Positions 20,362 through 29,038 of a DNA stretch of 64,000 nt are shown in pieces. The notes under the pieces were generated by a model. That model ran no database searches. It had not been told where the DNA came from and was given only the letters and a program-made list of their open reading frames with translations. Both the position numbers and the translations under genes were made by a program. Location of the stretch: positions 62,001 through 126,000 of the forward strand of contig NZ_CP075583.1 of the NCBI RefSeq assembly GCF_023509035.1. Reading direction: 5' to 3'. The DNA comes from Janthinobacterium lividum. GTDB lineage: Bacteria; Pseudomonadota; Gammaproteobacteria; Burkholderiales; Burkholderiaceae_D. Every line of letters starts with the position of its first letter. The first letter of the stretch is position 1.

Positions 20362-20704
20362 CAAGTGAAGCAGGCCGGTAGGCCGGATTTTGTTACGGCG
20401 CCTTCCCTTGCAGGTCGGCGCTATGACAGTCATTCCTCTAGGCGCCAGATTACTCGGGCGCTCAAGCTTTCTACCCGCACGCTCCGCGAGCAGCATCATC
20501 GCGTGCCTATTTGAAATTGCACCAGGTGGAGGTTACCGCGTTTCACCGTAACTTAATACGCTCGTCTCTGTGGCCCTATTCCTCGCCTTATACCTTACGG
20601 CTTTCGACGGACGGCCGTTAACCGTCACCCCGCTCTATGGAGTCCGGACCTTCCTCCCGCCAGCGCATTGCTGCGCCGGCCAGCGACTGTCTGGCCTGCT
20701 TCAC
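20362..20704 (-). ncRNA. rnpB: RNase P RNA (class A)
   Basis: The catalytic RNA of RNase P, which cleaves tRNA 5' leaders. On the minus strand the hallmark GAGGAAGGTCCGGACTCCAT (CR-I region) occurs near the 5' end, and AGAAAGCTTGAGC and AGAGGAATGACTGTCATAG lie in the centre. A 3' segment CCGGCCTACCGGCCTGCTTC pairs with the 5' GAAGCAGGCC to form helix P1. The length, about 340 nt, is right for class A. Ends are set by helix P1 and are accurate to a few bases. Confidence 0.95.
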
Positions 20705-20709
20705 CCGCC

Positions 20710-20739
20710 ATTGTACCGCGCCGCAGCATGTTTCTGCAA
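20710..20739 (-). promoter_or_regulatory. rnpB promoter
   Basis: On the minus strand TTGCAG (20734-20739) and TACAAT (20710-20715) are 18 bp apart and place the start of transcription within a few bases of the predicted 5' end of RNase P RNA. The agreement of the two makes the assignment credible. Confidence 0.75.
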
Positions 20740-20937
20740 AAAGGCCCGTGCAGGTGCGACACCGTTCGCCGGGCCCCTCGTCCGGCCCCGGCCCGGGGGA
20801 TTGTGTAATTCGGTGTCGCCATTTCAAAAGCCGGGCCAAATCGGCTCACATAGAATGAGGCAAGCTGCTTGCATGCAAGCGCATGCGCACCGCTTGCCCC
20901 ACTTCTTTGCCACCCACTAGAACATAAAGAGCCGAAC

Positions 20938-22641
20938 ATGACGCAACAATCCCGTACCGGCGGCCAGATCCTGGTCGATGCCCTGCAGATCCACGGTGTC
21001 GACACCGCCTTTGGCGTGCCTGGCGAAAGCTACCTCGACGTACTCGACGCCCTGCACGATTCGGGCATCCGCTTCATCATCAACCGCCAGGAAGGCGGCG
21101 CCGCGTTCATGGCCGAAGCCTACGGCAAACTGACGGGCAAGCCGGGCATCTGTTTCGTCACGCGCGGACCGGGCGCCACCAACGCCTCGATCGGCGTGCA
21201 CACGGCCTACCAGGATTCCACCCCGATGATCCTGTTCATCGGCCAGGTGGGCAATGATTTCGTCGACCGCGAAGCGTTCCAGGAAATCGACTACCGCCGC
21301 ATGTACGGCCAGATGGCCAAGTGGGTGGCGCAGATCGACCGCGCCGAGCGCATTCCCGAATACCTGGCGCGCGCCTTCCAGGTGGCCACCAGCGGGCGCC
21401 CCGGCCCTGTCGTGCTGGCCCTGCCGGAAGACATGCTCATTTCCATGGCGACTGTCGCCGACACGCGCGCCTACCAGCCGGTGCAGGCGGCGCCATCGGA
21501 CGCGCAGCTGCAACAGCTGCGCAGCATGCTGGCCGGTGCAAAGCAGCCGCTGGTCTTGCTGGGCGGCACCACCTGGACGCCGCAGGCATGCGCCGACCTG
21601 CAACAGTTCGCGGTAGCGAATCACCTGCCCGTCGCCTGCGCATTCCGCTTCCAGGACTTGCTCGACAATGCCCACCCGAACTACATCGGCGACGTCGGCA
21701 TCGGCATCAACCCAAAGCTGGCCGCGCGTGTGAAAAATGCCGATCTGGTCATCGCCATCGGCCCGCGCCTGGGCGAAATGACGACGGGCGGTTACACCCT
21801 GTTCGACTCGCCCGTGCCACGCCAGCGCCTGGTCCACATCCATACGGATGCCGAGGAACTGGGCAGCGTCTACCAGGCCGAACTGATGATCAACAGCGGC
21901 ATGCCGCAAGCCTGCGCCATGCTGGCCGCCATGGCGCCCGTCGACGCTTCCGTATGGAAACATACGCCTGCCGAAGCCAGGGCCGAGCTGGCCGCCTACC
22001 AAGAGCAGCCGCCCATCTTCCAGGATGGCCAGGCGCCGCTGGACCTGTGGCAAGTGACGCAAGAGATCATGGCGCAAGCGCCCCGTGACACCATCCTGAC
22101 GAACGGCGCCGGCAATTATGCATCGTGGGCACACCGTTTTTATCGCTACGGCGGCATGCGCACGCAACTGGCGCCAACCAACGGCGCCATGGGCTACGGC
22201 GTGCCGTCCGGCGTGGCGGCGAAGATCGTGCACCCCGAGCGCACCGTGATCACCTTTGCCGGCGATGGCGAATACATGATGAATGGCCAGGAACTGGCCA
22301 CCGCCGTGCAATACCAGGCAGGCGTGGTCATCATCGTCTTCAATAACCAGATGTTCGGCACCATCCGCATGCACCAGGAACGCGATTACCCGGGCCGCGT
22401 GTCGGGCACGACCCTGCACAACCCGGATTTTGCGGCCCTGGCGCAAGCGTATGGCGCGCATGGCGAAGTGGTGAATACGACAGAAGAGTTCGCTCCCGCC
22501 CTACGGCGCGCGCTGGCGCACGCCAAGGCCAACAACTTGCCGGCCCTGATCGAACTGCGCTACGACGGCAACCTGATCACGCCGAACGCCACTCTGGCCA
22601 CCATCCGCGCCACGGCGGAAAAGGCGCAGGCGGCCAAATAA
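20938..22641 (+). CDS. Thiamine pyrophosphate-dependent enzyme, acetolactate-synthase-like
   Basis: A 567-residue three-domain ThDP enzyme. The N-terminal PYR domain contains FGVPGESYLDVLDAL and the catalytic glutamate in NRQEGGAAFMAEAYG. The central domain binds FAD or nucleotide in relatives. The C-terminal PP domain has the metal/ThDP motif GDGEYMMNGQELATAVQ followed by NNQMFGTIRMHQER. Family members include acetolactate synthase, oxalyl-CoA decarboxylase and benzoylformate decarboxylase. No regulatory-subunit gene is adjacent, so a biosynthetic AHAS is doubtful and the substrate is unknown. The start is at 20938, after AAAGAG. Confidence 0.85.
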   Translation: MTQQSRTGGQILVDALQIHGVDTAFGVPGESYLDVLDALHDSGIRFIINRQEGGAAFMAEAYGKLTGKPGICFVTRGPGATNASIGVHTAYQDSTPMILFIGQVGNDFVDREAFQEIDYRRMYGQMAKWVAQIDRAERIPEYLARAFQVATSGRPGPVVLALPEDMLISMATVADTRAYQPVQAAPSDAQLQQLRSMLAGAKQPLVLLGGTTWTPQACADLQQFAVANHLPVACAFRFQDLLDNAHPNYIGDVGIGINPKLAARVKNADLVIAIGPRLGEMTTGGYTLFDSPVPRQRLVHIHTDAEELGSVYQAELMINSGMPQACAMLAAMAPVDASVWKHTPAEARAELAAYQEQPPIFQDGQAPLDLWQVTQEIMAQAPRDTILTNGAGNYASWAHRFYRYGGMRTQLAPTNGAMGYGVPSGVAAKIVHPERTVITFAGDGEYMMNGQELATAVQYQAGVVIIVFNNQMFGTIRMHQERDYPGRVSGTTLHNPDFAALAQAYGAHGEVVNTTEEFAPALRRALAHAKANNLPALIELRYDGNLITPNATLATIRATAEKAQAAK

Positions 22642-22665
22642 GCCCCTTGCAAGGCTGAAAATAAC

Positions 22666-22695
22666 AAAGGCCCGGTCGATACCGGGCCTTTTTCT
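22666..22695 (+). terminator. Terminator after the ThDP enzyme gene
   Basis: The hairpin AAAGGCCCGGT-CGAT-ACCGGGCCTTT is followed by TTTCTTTT on the plus strand. It also has an A-rich flank on the other side and may serve the convergent small gene. Confidence 0.88.
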
Positions 22696-22713
22696 TTTGA
22701 CAGCAGCAATCGC

Positions 22714-23256
22714 TCAGGCAGCGGGCACTGGCGCGCTTTCCTCGGCAGGCACTGCCTCGGCGGGCGCCTCCGGCATCGGCGGGCATGGGGTGCAGTTTTT
22801 CAGGGGACGGCCGAAATCGCGCACGCGGCTCAGTTTCATGGGCATGCGCACGTTGCCGCCGCAGTAATCGCCTTCCAGGGTCAGGGTCTGTCCATCCTTC
22901 GAAAACTTGCCGACGATGGTGCGCTCTTCGCTGTCGGCGCCGGCGATGGTGAAGTCGAAGGCGCCCGTGGCGGCGTCCAGGTTGACGTCGTTGGCCACGA
23001 TGGGCCAGCTCAGGGCGCCTGCCGTGAATTCATAGATGACGGAATCGGCCTCGGCAAAGCGGTGCAGGGTCACGCGCTGGCCGCCGATTTCACCGCTATC
23101 CTTTTGCAGGCACAGGTCGGAGTAGACGGCCACGCCGTAGCGCTCCAGTCCGGCCGGCTTCTTGCCCTTGACGGCAGCGACAGCGGCGCCCGTGGCGCCA
23201 GCGAGCAACAGCGCGGCCAGCATGGCGGCCAGGCGCGGCGATGGGTATGGATACAT
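22714..23256 (-). CDS. Hypothetical exported protein
   Basis: A 180-residue protein of unknown family. The N-terminus looks like a Sec signal peptide (LAAMLAALLLAGATGAAVAA), so the product is probably periplasmic. The mature part is predicted mostly beta (YEFTAGALSWPIV, FDFTIAGADSEERTIVGKF) and has four or more cysteines (DLCLQ, GDYCGG, KNCTPCPP), suggesting disulfides. The tail is rich in Pro, Ala and Glu. It is convergent with the ThDP enzyme and shares no operon with the porin. No function is proposed. Confidence 0.65.
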   Translation of the reverse strand: MYPYPSPRLAAMLAALLLAGATGAAVAAVKGKKPAGLERYGVAVYSDLCLQKDSGEIGGQRVTLHRFAEADSVIYEFTAGALSWPIVANDVNLDAATGAFDFTIAGADSEERTIVGKFSKDGQTLTLEGDYCGGNVRMPMKLSRVRDFGRPLKNCTPCPPMPEAPAEAVPAEESAPVPAA

Positions 23257-23305
23257 GGCATTCCTTTACTTGAGTAACGGCGCCATTATAACTGGCGCCG
23301 CACAT

Positions 23306-23376
23306 GCAAAAACGCGCCGCCAGGACTAGCCTGGAGACGCGTTTCCTTGCTTATCAGCATCCCCGAAGGGATGCTG
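23306..23376 (-). terminator. Tandem hairpins downstream of the porin gene
   Basis: The first hairpin, CAGCATCCC-CGAA-GGGATGCTG (23355-23376), lacks a U-tract. The second, an imperfect AAACGCG...CGCGTTT stem (23309-23343), is followed on the minus strand by TTTTT. Together they should end the abundant porin transcript. Confidence 0.7.
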
Positions 23377-23407
23377 GCAGCGGTACTAAGCTTCGCTTGC
23401 GCGAATA

Positions 23408-24487
23408 TTAGAACGAGTGACGAACACCAACGTTGAAGGCTTTGTCGCCCGTACCGACGTTGCTGTTGTTGCCAACAGTGTAGCCAGCGTTGTTTTTGTT
23501 CGAGATCTTAGCGTACGAAGCGTAGGTGCTGGTGCGCTTCGACAGAGCGTACGAGTAGCCCACTGCGAACTGGTTAGCATCGGCGTTCAGGCCCGATTTG
23601 TCGTTCACGTGGATAACCGAAGCCATCACGGTGCCGGCTGGACCAACTGGTACCGTTGCGCCGATCAGGGCGGTGGTGCTGTCGTCGCTGGTTGCGGCCG
23701 AGGTGTAGTTGAATGCATTCAGGTTGCCGTTGTTACGCAGCGAGCTGTTTGCACCTTTGTTGACGCCGTAGGCAGCATACGCTTTCACAACTGCGAAGTC
23801 GTAGTTAGCAGCAACCAGCCAGTTACGTGCGCTGCCAGCATCGCTGATAGCGGTTTCGTTGCTGGTGGTGTTGTAAGCCACACGTGCATTCAAAGGACCG
23901 TTAGCGTAGCCAACCGACGCGCCCATTTGGCGACCGATTTTGCTGGATACCAGGCTCTCTTGGCCGTTGTTGGCGGTGCTGTAAGCAACGTCAGCATCGA
24001 AGCCGTTGAAGTTTGGCGAGGTGTACAGCACGGTGTTGCTGGTGCGGGTCGTGTTCGCTGGGAACAAGTTCTTAGCGGAACCAGCGTAGCCAACTGCGAA
24101 TGGATCAGCAACTTTCGACAGGGTGTTGTACCAAGGGGTGTATTGACGACCCAGGGTTACGGTACCAGCCGTTTTGCTGCTCAGGCCAACGTAGGCTTGA
24201 CGACCGAACAGGCCTTCGTTATTACCTTGCGCGCCGGTGTCAACGTTGAAACCCGATTCCAGAACGAACAGTGCCGACAGGCCGCTGCCCAGATCTTCGG
24301 TGCCTTTGAAGCCCAGACGGGAAGCCGAAGCAACGCCGCTATCGATTTTGTTAACGTTGCCGTTAACACCACCGCGCTCGCTGACGAAACCAGCGTCAAC
24401 GGTACCGTAGATAACAACGCTCGATTGAGCTTGGGCTACGCCAGTGGCTGCTGCCAGAACTGCCAGGGTGATCAGAGTTTTTTTCAT
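23408..24487 (-). CDS. Gram-negative outer-membrane porin
   Basis: A 359-residue general porin of the beta-proteobacterial Omp32-like family. A 20-residue signal peptide (MKKTLITLAVLAAATGVAQA) precedes a first strand SSVVIYGTVDAGF and about sixteen alternating beta strands. The constriction-loop region contains FGRQAYVGLSSKTAGTVTLG and the C-terminus ends in the aromatic BAM signal (FNVGVRHSF). AAAGGAAAT precedes the ATG. Codon use is less GC-rich than its neighbours, as expected for a highly expressed gene. Confidence 0.95.
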   Translation of the reverse strand: MKKTLITLAVLAAATGVAQAQSSVVIYGTVDAGFVSERGGVNGNVNKIDSGVASASRLGFKGTEDLGSGLSALFVLESGFNVDTGAQGNNEGLFGRQAYVGLSSKTAGTVTLGRQYTPWYNTLSKVADPFAVGYAGSAKNLFPANTTRTSNTVLYTSPNFNGFDADVAYSTANNGQESLVSSKIGRQMGASVGYANGPLNARVAYNTTSNETAISDAGSARNWLVAANYDFAVVKAYAAYGVNKGANSSLRNNGNLNAFNYTSAATSDDSTTALIGATVPVGPAGTVMASVIHVNDKSGLNADANQFAVGYSYALSKRTSTYASYAKISNKNNAGYTVGNNSNVGTGDKAFNVGVRHSF

Positions 24488-25462
24488 TGCGATTTCCTTT
24501 AATTTTGAAGCAAAAAGTAATACAGCCTATGCATCTCGAGCTGCGCTCTAACAGAGCGCTTTTTATGAGTGAGGGCAAGGTCTCCACCTGCCACATTGCT
24601 GTTCCGGTCAGGGGAACAATTCATATCGGTATCGGCACGCTATTGCACCGATAAGCTTGATGGCTGCAGAGCGACCGTATTTTCATGCGCCGGTTCGGTG
24701 CTCAAAGGGCACCGGAAGCGGCACTATAACGACCGTTTCACATTCCATCAAGTTCCGACATGTTACTTCCGGTACCAGGCCGGTTGCTTTTTCAGGCATC
24801 CCGGCCATCGCCAACCGTACTACGCGATAGAGCCAGTGCCCCTTGCCAACCAATGCATTGGCCTGATTGACCATTCCATCATAGCGCATGCCTTGTCGAT
24901 ACCCGTTGTATTAGTGCAACAGTATCAGGCGTATGATTAAAACATCAACATGCTTTACCCATCATTTGCCCTCCATGATTTACGCGACAAAGCGCACAAT
25001 TTGTCAGGCGATAATGGAGAAACGGGACGAAGCATACACGGCATCGCCAATGTTTGCTGCCGGATGCCCGAAAACGGGAAATACGGCGCCCTGTTTTGGT
25101 GCGTTGCCGCATTATTCAGGGGCGTAGGCGCGATTTTCGACGTCGTCGCACGCATCGAAAAACTAGGCAGAGTGTCAATATAATTACTGACTTTGCGGTA
25201 ATTTAAATTGCTCACATAGAAATGTTTTCCATGTTTTCCAGCACGCGCGCCGGGTGCCGGCTTGGAACGGATGAGGACGACTCTTGCTTGCAAATTCCGC
25301 ATCAGTTGAAACAATTTCTTACAATGTTGCCTTCTCAATATTTTGACATTTTTGTCTCTAAAAAACGACACATTGACCGAAATCAAGTTTTCGCCAGCCC
25401 AATTCCACACAATTTACTTTTTCTTTTTCGCATTTTTTGCTTAAAAGCATCAAGAAACACGC
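24488..25462. other. Long non-coding stretch upstream of the porin gene
   Basis: About 975 bp with no ORF I would accept. The porin leader occupies the left part. It contains a hairpin (GCGCTCT/AGAGCGC, 24543-24559) followed on the plus strand by TTTTT, so it resembles a terminator pointing away from the porin. The right part (24900-25460) is AT-rich. A 151-codon minus-strand ORF there lacks a ribosome site and recognisable sequence. The region could hold porin regulatory sites or a small RNA. Confidence 0.4.
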
Positions 25463-25900
25463 TTAGCGCTGGCTTGCGCGCCGGAGCATGCGCATGAAAC
25501 CACCGAGCAGCGGCAGCTTTTCATACAATTCTTCCGCCGCATCCCAATAATCGCGGTGCAATACCACCCGCCCCTGCGCATCGAAACGCAGATGTGTTGC
25601 GCCACGGATACATTGTTCGCCAGATACCAGGCGTTTCATGCGAAAGCGAAACTCCCACGTCAGGAACGCTTGCTCCCCCTGCCCCAGGCTTTCCAGCACG
25701 GCAAACCGGGGCGCATCGACTTGCACGAACATGTGCTCGAAGATGGCCAGGATGGCGGCATGGCCCTGCACCTCGTTGAACGGGTCCTTGAAGCGGGCGT
25801 CTGGCGCATACACGGCGCCCAGCTGTGCCAGGCCCTCCAGGCTCAGGTGCTCGTAAAACGCCACCAAGCGCGCCAGCGGAGCCTCCACGGTTGCACTCAT
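25463..25900 (-). CDS. NTF2-like (SnoaL-fold) protein, last gene of the light-type lipid operon
   Basis: A 145-residue protein of the nuclear-transport-factor-2/SnoaL fold. It contains LVAFYEHLSLEGLAQLGAVY, YAPDARFKDPFNEVQGHAAI, and the closing strands of a cone-shaped beta sheet (RGATHLRFDAQGRVVLHRDYWDAAEELYE, given here as two adjoining strands). Such folds serve as small enzymes or ligand binders. The ATG at 25900 overlaps the SDR stop in an ATGA tetranucleotide, so it is translationally coupled to the SDR. Similar NTF2-like genes accompany SDR and cfa-like genes in light- or singlet-oxygen-induced clusters of other proteobacteria (known context). Its own activity is unknown. Confidence 0.85.
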   Translation of the reverse strand: MSATVEAPLARLVAFYEHLSLEGLAQLGAVYAPDARFKDPFNEVQGHAAILAIFEHMFVQVDAPRFAVLESLGQGEQAFLTWEFRFRMKRLVSGEQCIRGATHLRFDAQGRVVLHRDYWDAAEELYEKLPLLGGFMRMLRRASQR

Positions 25901-26665
25901 AGGCCCGTCACCTTGCGGATCAGCCAAAAATAGGCGCGATACGGCAACAGCCGTGCCAGGCGCATGGCATTCGTGAAGCGCTTCGGAAAGTGGATGTGGA
26001 ACTGGCCCCGCTCGATGCCGTCGAGCATGGCGGCGCGCCGCGTCCTTCGCCGTCATCAAGGCCGGCATGGTGAAATCATTGTCCGCCGTCAGGGGCGTGG
26101 CGACAAAACCAGGATTGATTTGATACACATCAATCCCGCGTGGATGAAGGTCCATGTACAGCGACTCCGTCAGGTTGATCAGCGCCGCCTTGCTGGCGCC
26201 ATACGCGAGCGCCTTGGGCAAGCCGCCATAGCCGGCTACCGAAGCGACGATGCCGATGCCGCCGCTGCCCTGACGCAACAGCCACGGCAAGGCCTGTTCC
26301 AGGCAATTGAAGACGCCGCCCACATTCAGGGCCAGCAAGCCCTGGGCTGCCTCGAGATCGAAGCTATCGGCGCGCATGGCCTGATAGCCGCCAGCGACCA
26401 CCAGTATCAGGTCAATATGCGTCCACTGCTGCTGCAATTCTACGCAGACGGCCCGCAGCTGCGCATGCTGGGTGATATCGAGCGGCAAGGCCTGCGCCAG
26501 CGGCTGTCCCTCGCACAACTGTTCCAGGCTGGCGCGGTGGCGGGCTGACAAGGCCACGCTGGCGCCCTGCTCCAGCAGCAAGGTGGCACAGGCGGCGCCG
26601 ATGCCGCTGGAAGCACCGATGATCCACACGCGCTTGCCAGCCCAATTGGTGATCTTGCGATTCAT
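25897..26665 (-). CDS. Short-chain dehydrogenase/reductase (apparent 1-base insertion)
   Basis: About 255 residues when read through. The NAD(P) loop is IIGASSGIGAACATLL, the NAG-equivalent LNVGGVFN, the catalytic serine lies in VASVAGYGG and the YxxxK pair in AYGASKAAL. At 26029-26041 an extra base in a GC repeat throws the frame; correcting it gives AMLDGIERGQFHIHFPKRF and an end LIRKVTGL, typical of this SDR subgroup. Uncorrected, the ORF runs falsely into the NTF2-like gene. Its start overlaps the stop of the DUF3833 gene by 4 bp. It probably oxidises or reduces a lipid carbonyl/alcohol, by operon context. Confidence 0.88.
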
Positions 26666-27222
26666 GGGGCCGCCTGTGGACGCTTGCTGAACGATAAAGT
26701 AACGGCGCCCAGGCTGAAACCGAACTTGCTCATGGCGGCGCGGTTGAGCATGACCTTGTCATCCATCAGAAACATCCAGTCCTCGAAGTCGACGTGGTAG
26801 ACCGTGCCATCGACGGGCAGCGCCAGCACGTATTGCCAGCGCAGCGCATTGCCAGCCACTTCGCCGACGGCTTCCCCGATCACGTCGGGCGCCGTGCCGA
26901 TGAAGCGTCCGGGCGCCGTCTTGCGCAAAGTCCACACGCGCCGTTGGCGGCTGCCGTCCGAGTACGTGAAATCCTCGTCCAGAATGCCCGAATCGCCCTG
27001 CCAGCTGGCGCGCATCACTACAGTGAAACGCTTGACCACCTTGCCAGAGCGGTCCTGGAAGATGCCGTGGGCATCGAGCGTGCCGTTGAAGTACTGTTGC
27101 AGATCCAGTAAGGGTAACTCCTGCGCGTAGGTGGCCGGCGTGGGCGGCGTGGAACAGCCGGCCAGCGCCAGCAACAGGGCCGCCAGCGGCAGGCGACGTT
27201 TGCAATAGTTCATGAAGCGCAT
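26662..27222 (-). CDS. DUF3833 family lipoprotein
   Basis: A 186-residue protein with a lipobox (LLLALAGCSTPP, Cys at about residue 23), so it is a probable outer-membrane or periplasmic lipoprotein. The mature domain matches DUF3833: LDLQQYFNGTLDAHGIFQD, FTYSDGSRQRRVWTL, and YHVDFEDWMFLMDDKVMLNR. Its beta-rich pattern resembles a lipid-binding calyx, but this is inference. The ATG at 27222 has GGAG 8 bases upstream; an ATG at 27213 overlapping the MFS stop is the alternative. Confidence 0.88.
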   Translation of the reverse strand: MRFMNYCKRRLPLAALLLALAGCSTPPTPATYAQELPLLDLQQYFNGTLDAHGIFQDRSGKVVKRFTVVMRASWQGDSGILDEDFTYSDGSRQRRVWTLRKTAPGRFIGTAPDVIGEAVGEVAGNALRWQYVLALPVDGTVYHVDFEDWMFLMDDKVMLNRAAMSKFGFSLGAVTLSFSKRPQAAP

Positions 27223-28491
27223 GCGCGATTCTCCAGGTGGTCACTATATATATGTTGTAGGGGCGCGCGCCACAGCAGGAGCGCCGCCAGCAGTTTCAAG
27301 GCGCAGGGCAGCAAGGCGTAGCTTGCCGACAGGGCCGGCAAGCCGCCGCTGCTGCCCGGCACATAGCCGAGCCAGGCCAGCAGGGGCAAGGCGATGCCGG
27401 CCGCCAGCGCCAGGCTCATCTGCACGCCCCAGTTCCACCAGCCGAAATACGCCGCTTCGTGCCGGCCCGCATGACCGGCCGCACCAATCAGCCCTGCCAG
27501 CAGGGCCGGCGGCAAGGCCAGGTCGGCGCCCAGCGCCAGGCCCGACAGCAGACAGATGGCGGCAAAGCCCCAGGCGGCGCCCGCGCCCAGGCCGTAGGCC
27601 CAGACAAACACGCTGGCGGCCAGCAGCATAGCGCCGCCCCAGGCGCGCGCTTCGCCAAAGCGGCGTGCCAGGGCCACCCACACGGGCATCGAGGCGGCCG
27701 CCGCGCAAAAATAGACGATCAGGAATGGTCCTGCGTAATGGCCCAGGCGCAAGTAGTCGGTGGCAAAGAACAGGAACAGGGTGGCGGGAATGGCGGCGGC
27801 CACGCCATTGACGAGCAGGACGGCAAACAACCAGCGAAACGCGCGCTGGCGCAATGGCACGCGCCAGGCGCCAGCGGGCAGCGCCTCCATGCCTTGGCGC
27901 AAAACCGGACGCGGCGCGCGCGCCAGCAGCAGCGCGCCCGCCGCCAGCAGGCAGACGCCAAAGGCCAGCGACAAGCCCTCATAGCCGAGCACGGAAGTCA
28001 GCCCCGCCGCCAGGATCACGCCGAGTAAAACCGCAGCCTTCGCGCACGGCCGCTACCCGCGCCCGCTGCGCGCGCGCCTGACTCAAGGCCGCGCCCCAGC
28101 TCTGGTGCGCGATGCCGGCCAGGCCATAGGCAGTATAGACGAGCAGCAAGGCGGCCAGGAACCAGGCCAGGGTCGCTACTTGCGGCATGGCCGGCGGATG
28201 AAACAGCGCGCCAAAGCCCAGCAGCAGCAACGGTAGCGCAGCGCCGACATAGACGGCATAGCTGAGCCCGCCCCGCGCCATCCAGGCACCGAGGGCAGGA
28301 TCGATGAAGGCGGCGGCGATGCGGGCCGCCAGCAGTACGGCGCCGATTTGCGCCAAGTCAAGACTGCTGCGCTGCGCATAAAACGGCGCCACATATATAT
28401 AGATGGGCAGCGCCAGCATGGCCAGCGGCAAGCCGAACAGGCCATAGCTGAACAAGGCCGGCAAAGTCAAAGCGCTGGCCCCGGCAGTCAT
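27210..28491 (-). CDS. MFS transporter (apparent 1-base insertion)
   Basis: About 426 residues and twelve membrane helices when the two frames are joined. The N-half begins LPALFSYGLFGLPLAMLALP and contains the GxxxD-like loop ALGAWMARGG. The C-half begins ILAAGLTSVLGYEGL. An extra base in the A4 run at 28027-28030 separates them; with three bases the sequence reads REGCGLLGVIL across the join. Helix pattern resembles the GPH/sugar-cation symporter branch. It starts in an ATGA overlap with the chalcone-isomerase-like gene. The substrate is unknown; a lipid-precursor or flippase-like role is possible from context. Confidence 0.82.
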
Positions 28492-29036
28492 GGCAGCGGC
28501 GCGGCACTCTGCAACAGCGCGCCGCGCAGCTTGGGCGCCGTGGTCGATGGAGAGAGCCAGATGGCGAAGAAGGCGCGCGCAAAGTCGCCATCGCTCACGT
28601 CGGCCAGCACCTTGCCGTCGAGGTAAAAGCGCACGCCCGGTGCGATGCCGGCCCGGTAGGCGCCCGCGATGCGCTGATCTTCCTTGACGTCAGGAAAGAT
28701 ACGTTGCATGGTGGCCAGCCACGCCAGGCGCTGCGCTTCCGTGCCGGCGCCTATCTTCTGCATTTGTTCATAGCTGGCCTCGGCGATCTTCCTGCCATCG
28801 AGCGCACGCGCGTAGCGCAATTCCAGCACGAAGGGCGCCGTGGCCGACGCCGTGCCCTGATAGCCATTCGCGCCCACCCACAGTTGCGCGCGATAAATAC
28901 GCATGCCAAACCACGTATAGTCGCCCTCGCCCGCCAGGCGGGCCTCGGGCACGTCGGCAGCGATAAAGGCAGGCGGCGCGGCCACGGCAGCGGACATGCT
29001 CAACGACAGCACAACAGCGGCAAGCAGGCGGCGCAT
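28488..29036 (-). CDS. Chalcone-isomerase-like exported protein
   Basis: A 182-residue protein with a signal peptide (LLAAVVLSLSMSAAVAAPP). The domain pattern matches the Chalcone_3 family: YTWFGMRIYRAQLWV, FVLELRYARALDGRKIAE, SYEQMQKIG, and GVRFYLDGKVLADVSDGDFARAF. In plants and eukaryotes this fold binds fatty acids or flavonoids. The bacterial version is periplasmic and uncharacterised, but fatty-acid binding would fit the operon. It starts 2 bp after the methyltransferase stop. Confidence 0.85.
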   Translation of the reverse strand: MRRLLAAVVLSLSMSAAVAAPPAFIAADVPEARLAGEGDYTWFGMRIYRAQLWVGANGYQGTASATAPFVLELRYARALDGRKIAEASYEQMQKIGAGTEAQRLAWLATMQRIFPDVKEDQRIAGAYRAGIAPGVRFYLDGKVLADVSDGDFARAFFAIWLSPSTTAPKLRGALLQSAAPLP

Positions 29037-29038
29037 GG

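Noticed and set aside
20938..22641. Calling the ThDP enzyme ilvB
   Set aside because: No small regulatory subunit gene is adjacent and the sequence cannot be assigned to acetolactate synthesis by eye.
24955..25410. 151-codon minus-strand ORF upstream of the porin
   Set aside because: No ribosome site, no recognised motif, and composition unlike neighbouring genes.
25463..26665. An SDR-NTF2 fusion enzyme
   Set aside because: One extra base in a GC repeat explains it. With the frame repaired, the SDR has its usual C-terminus and ends in ATGA with the NTF2-like gene.
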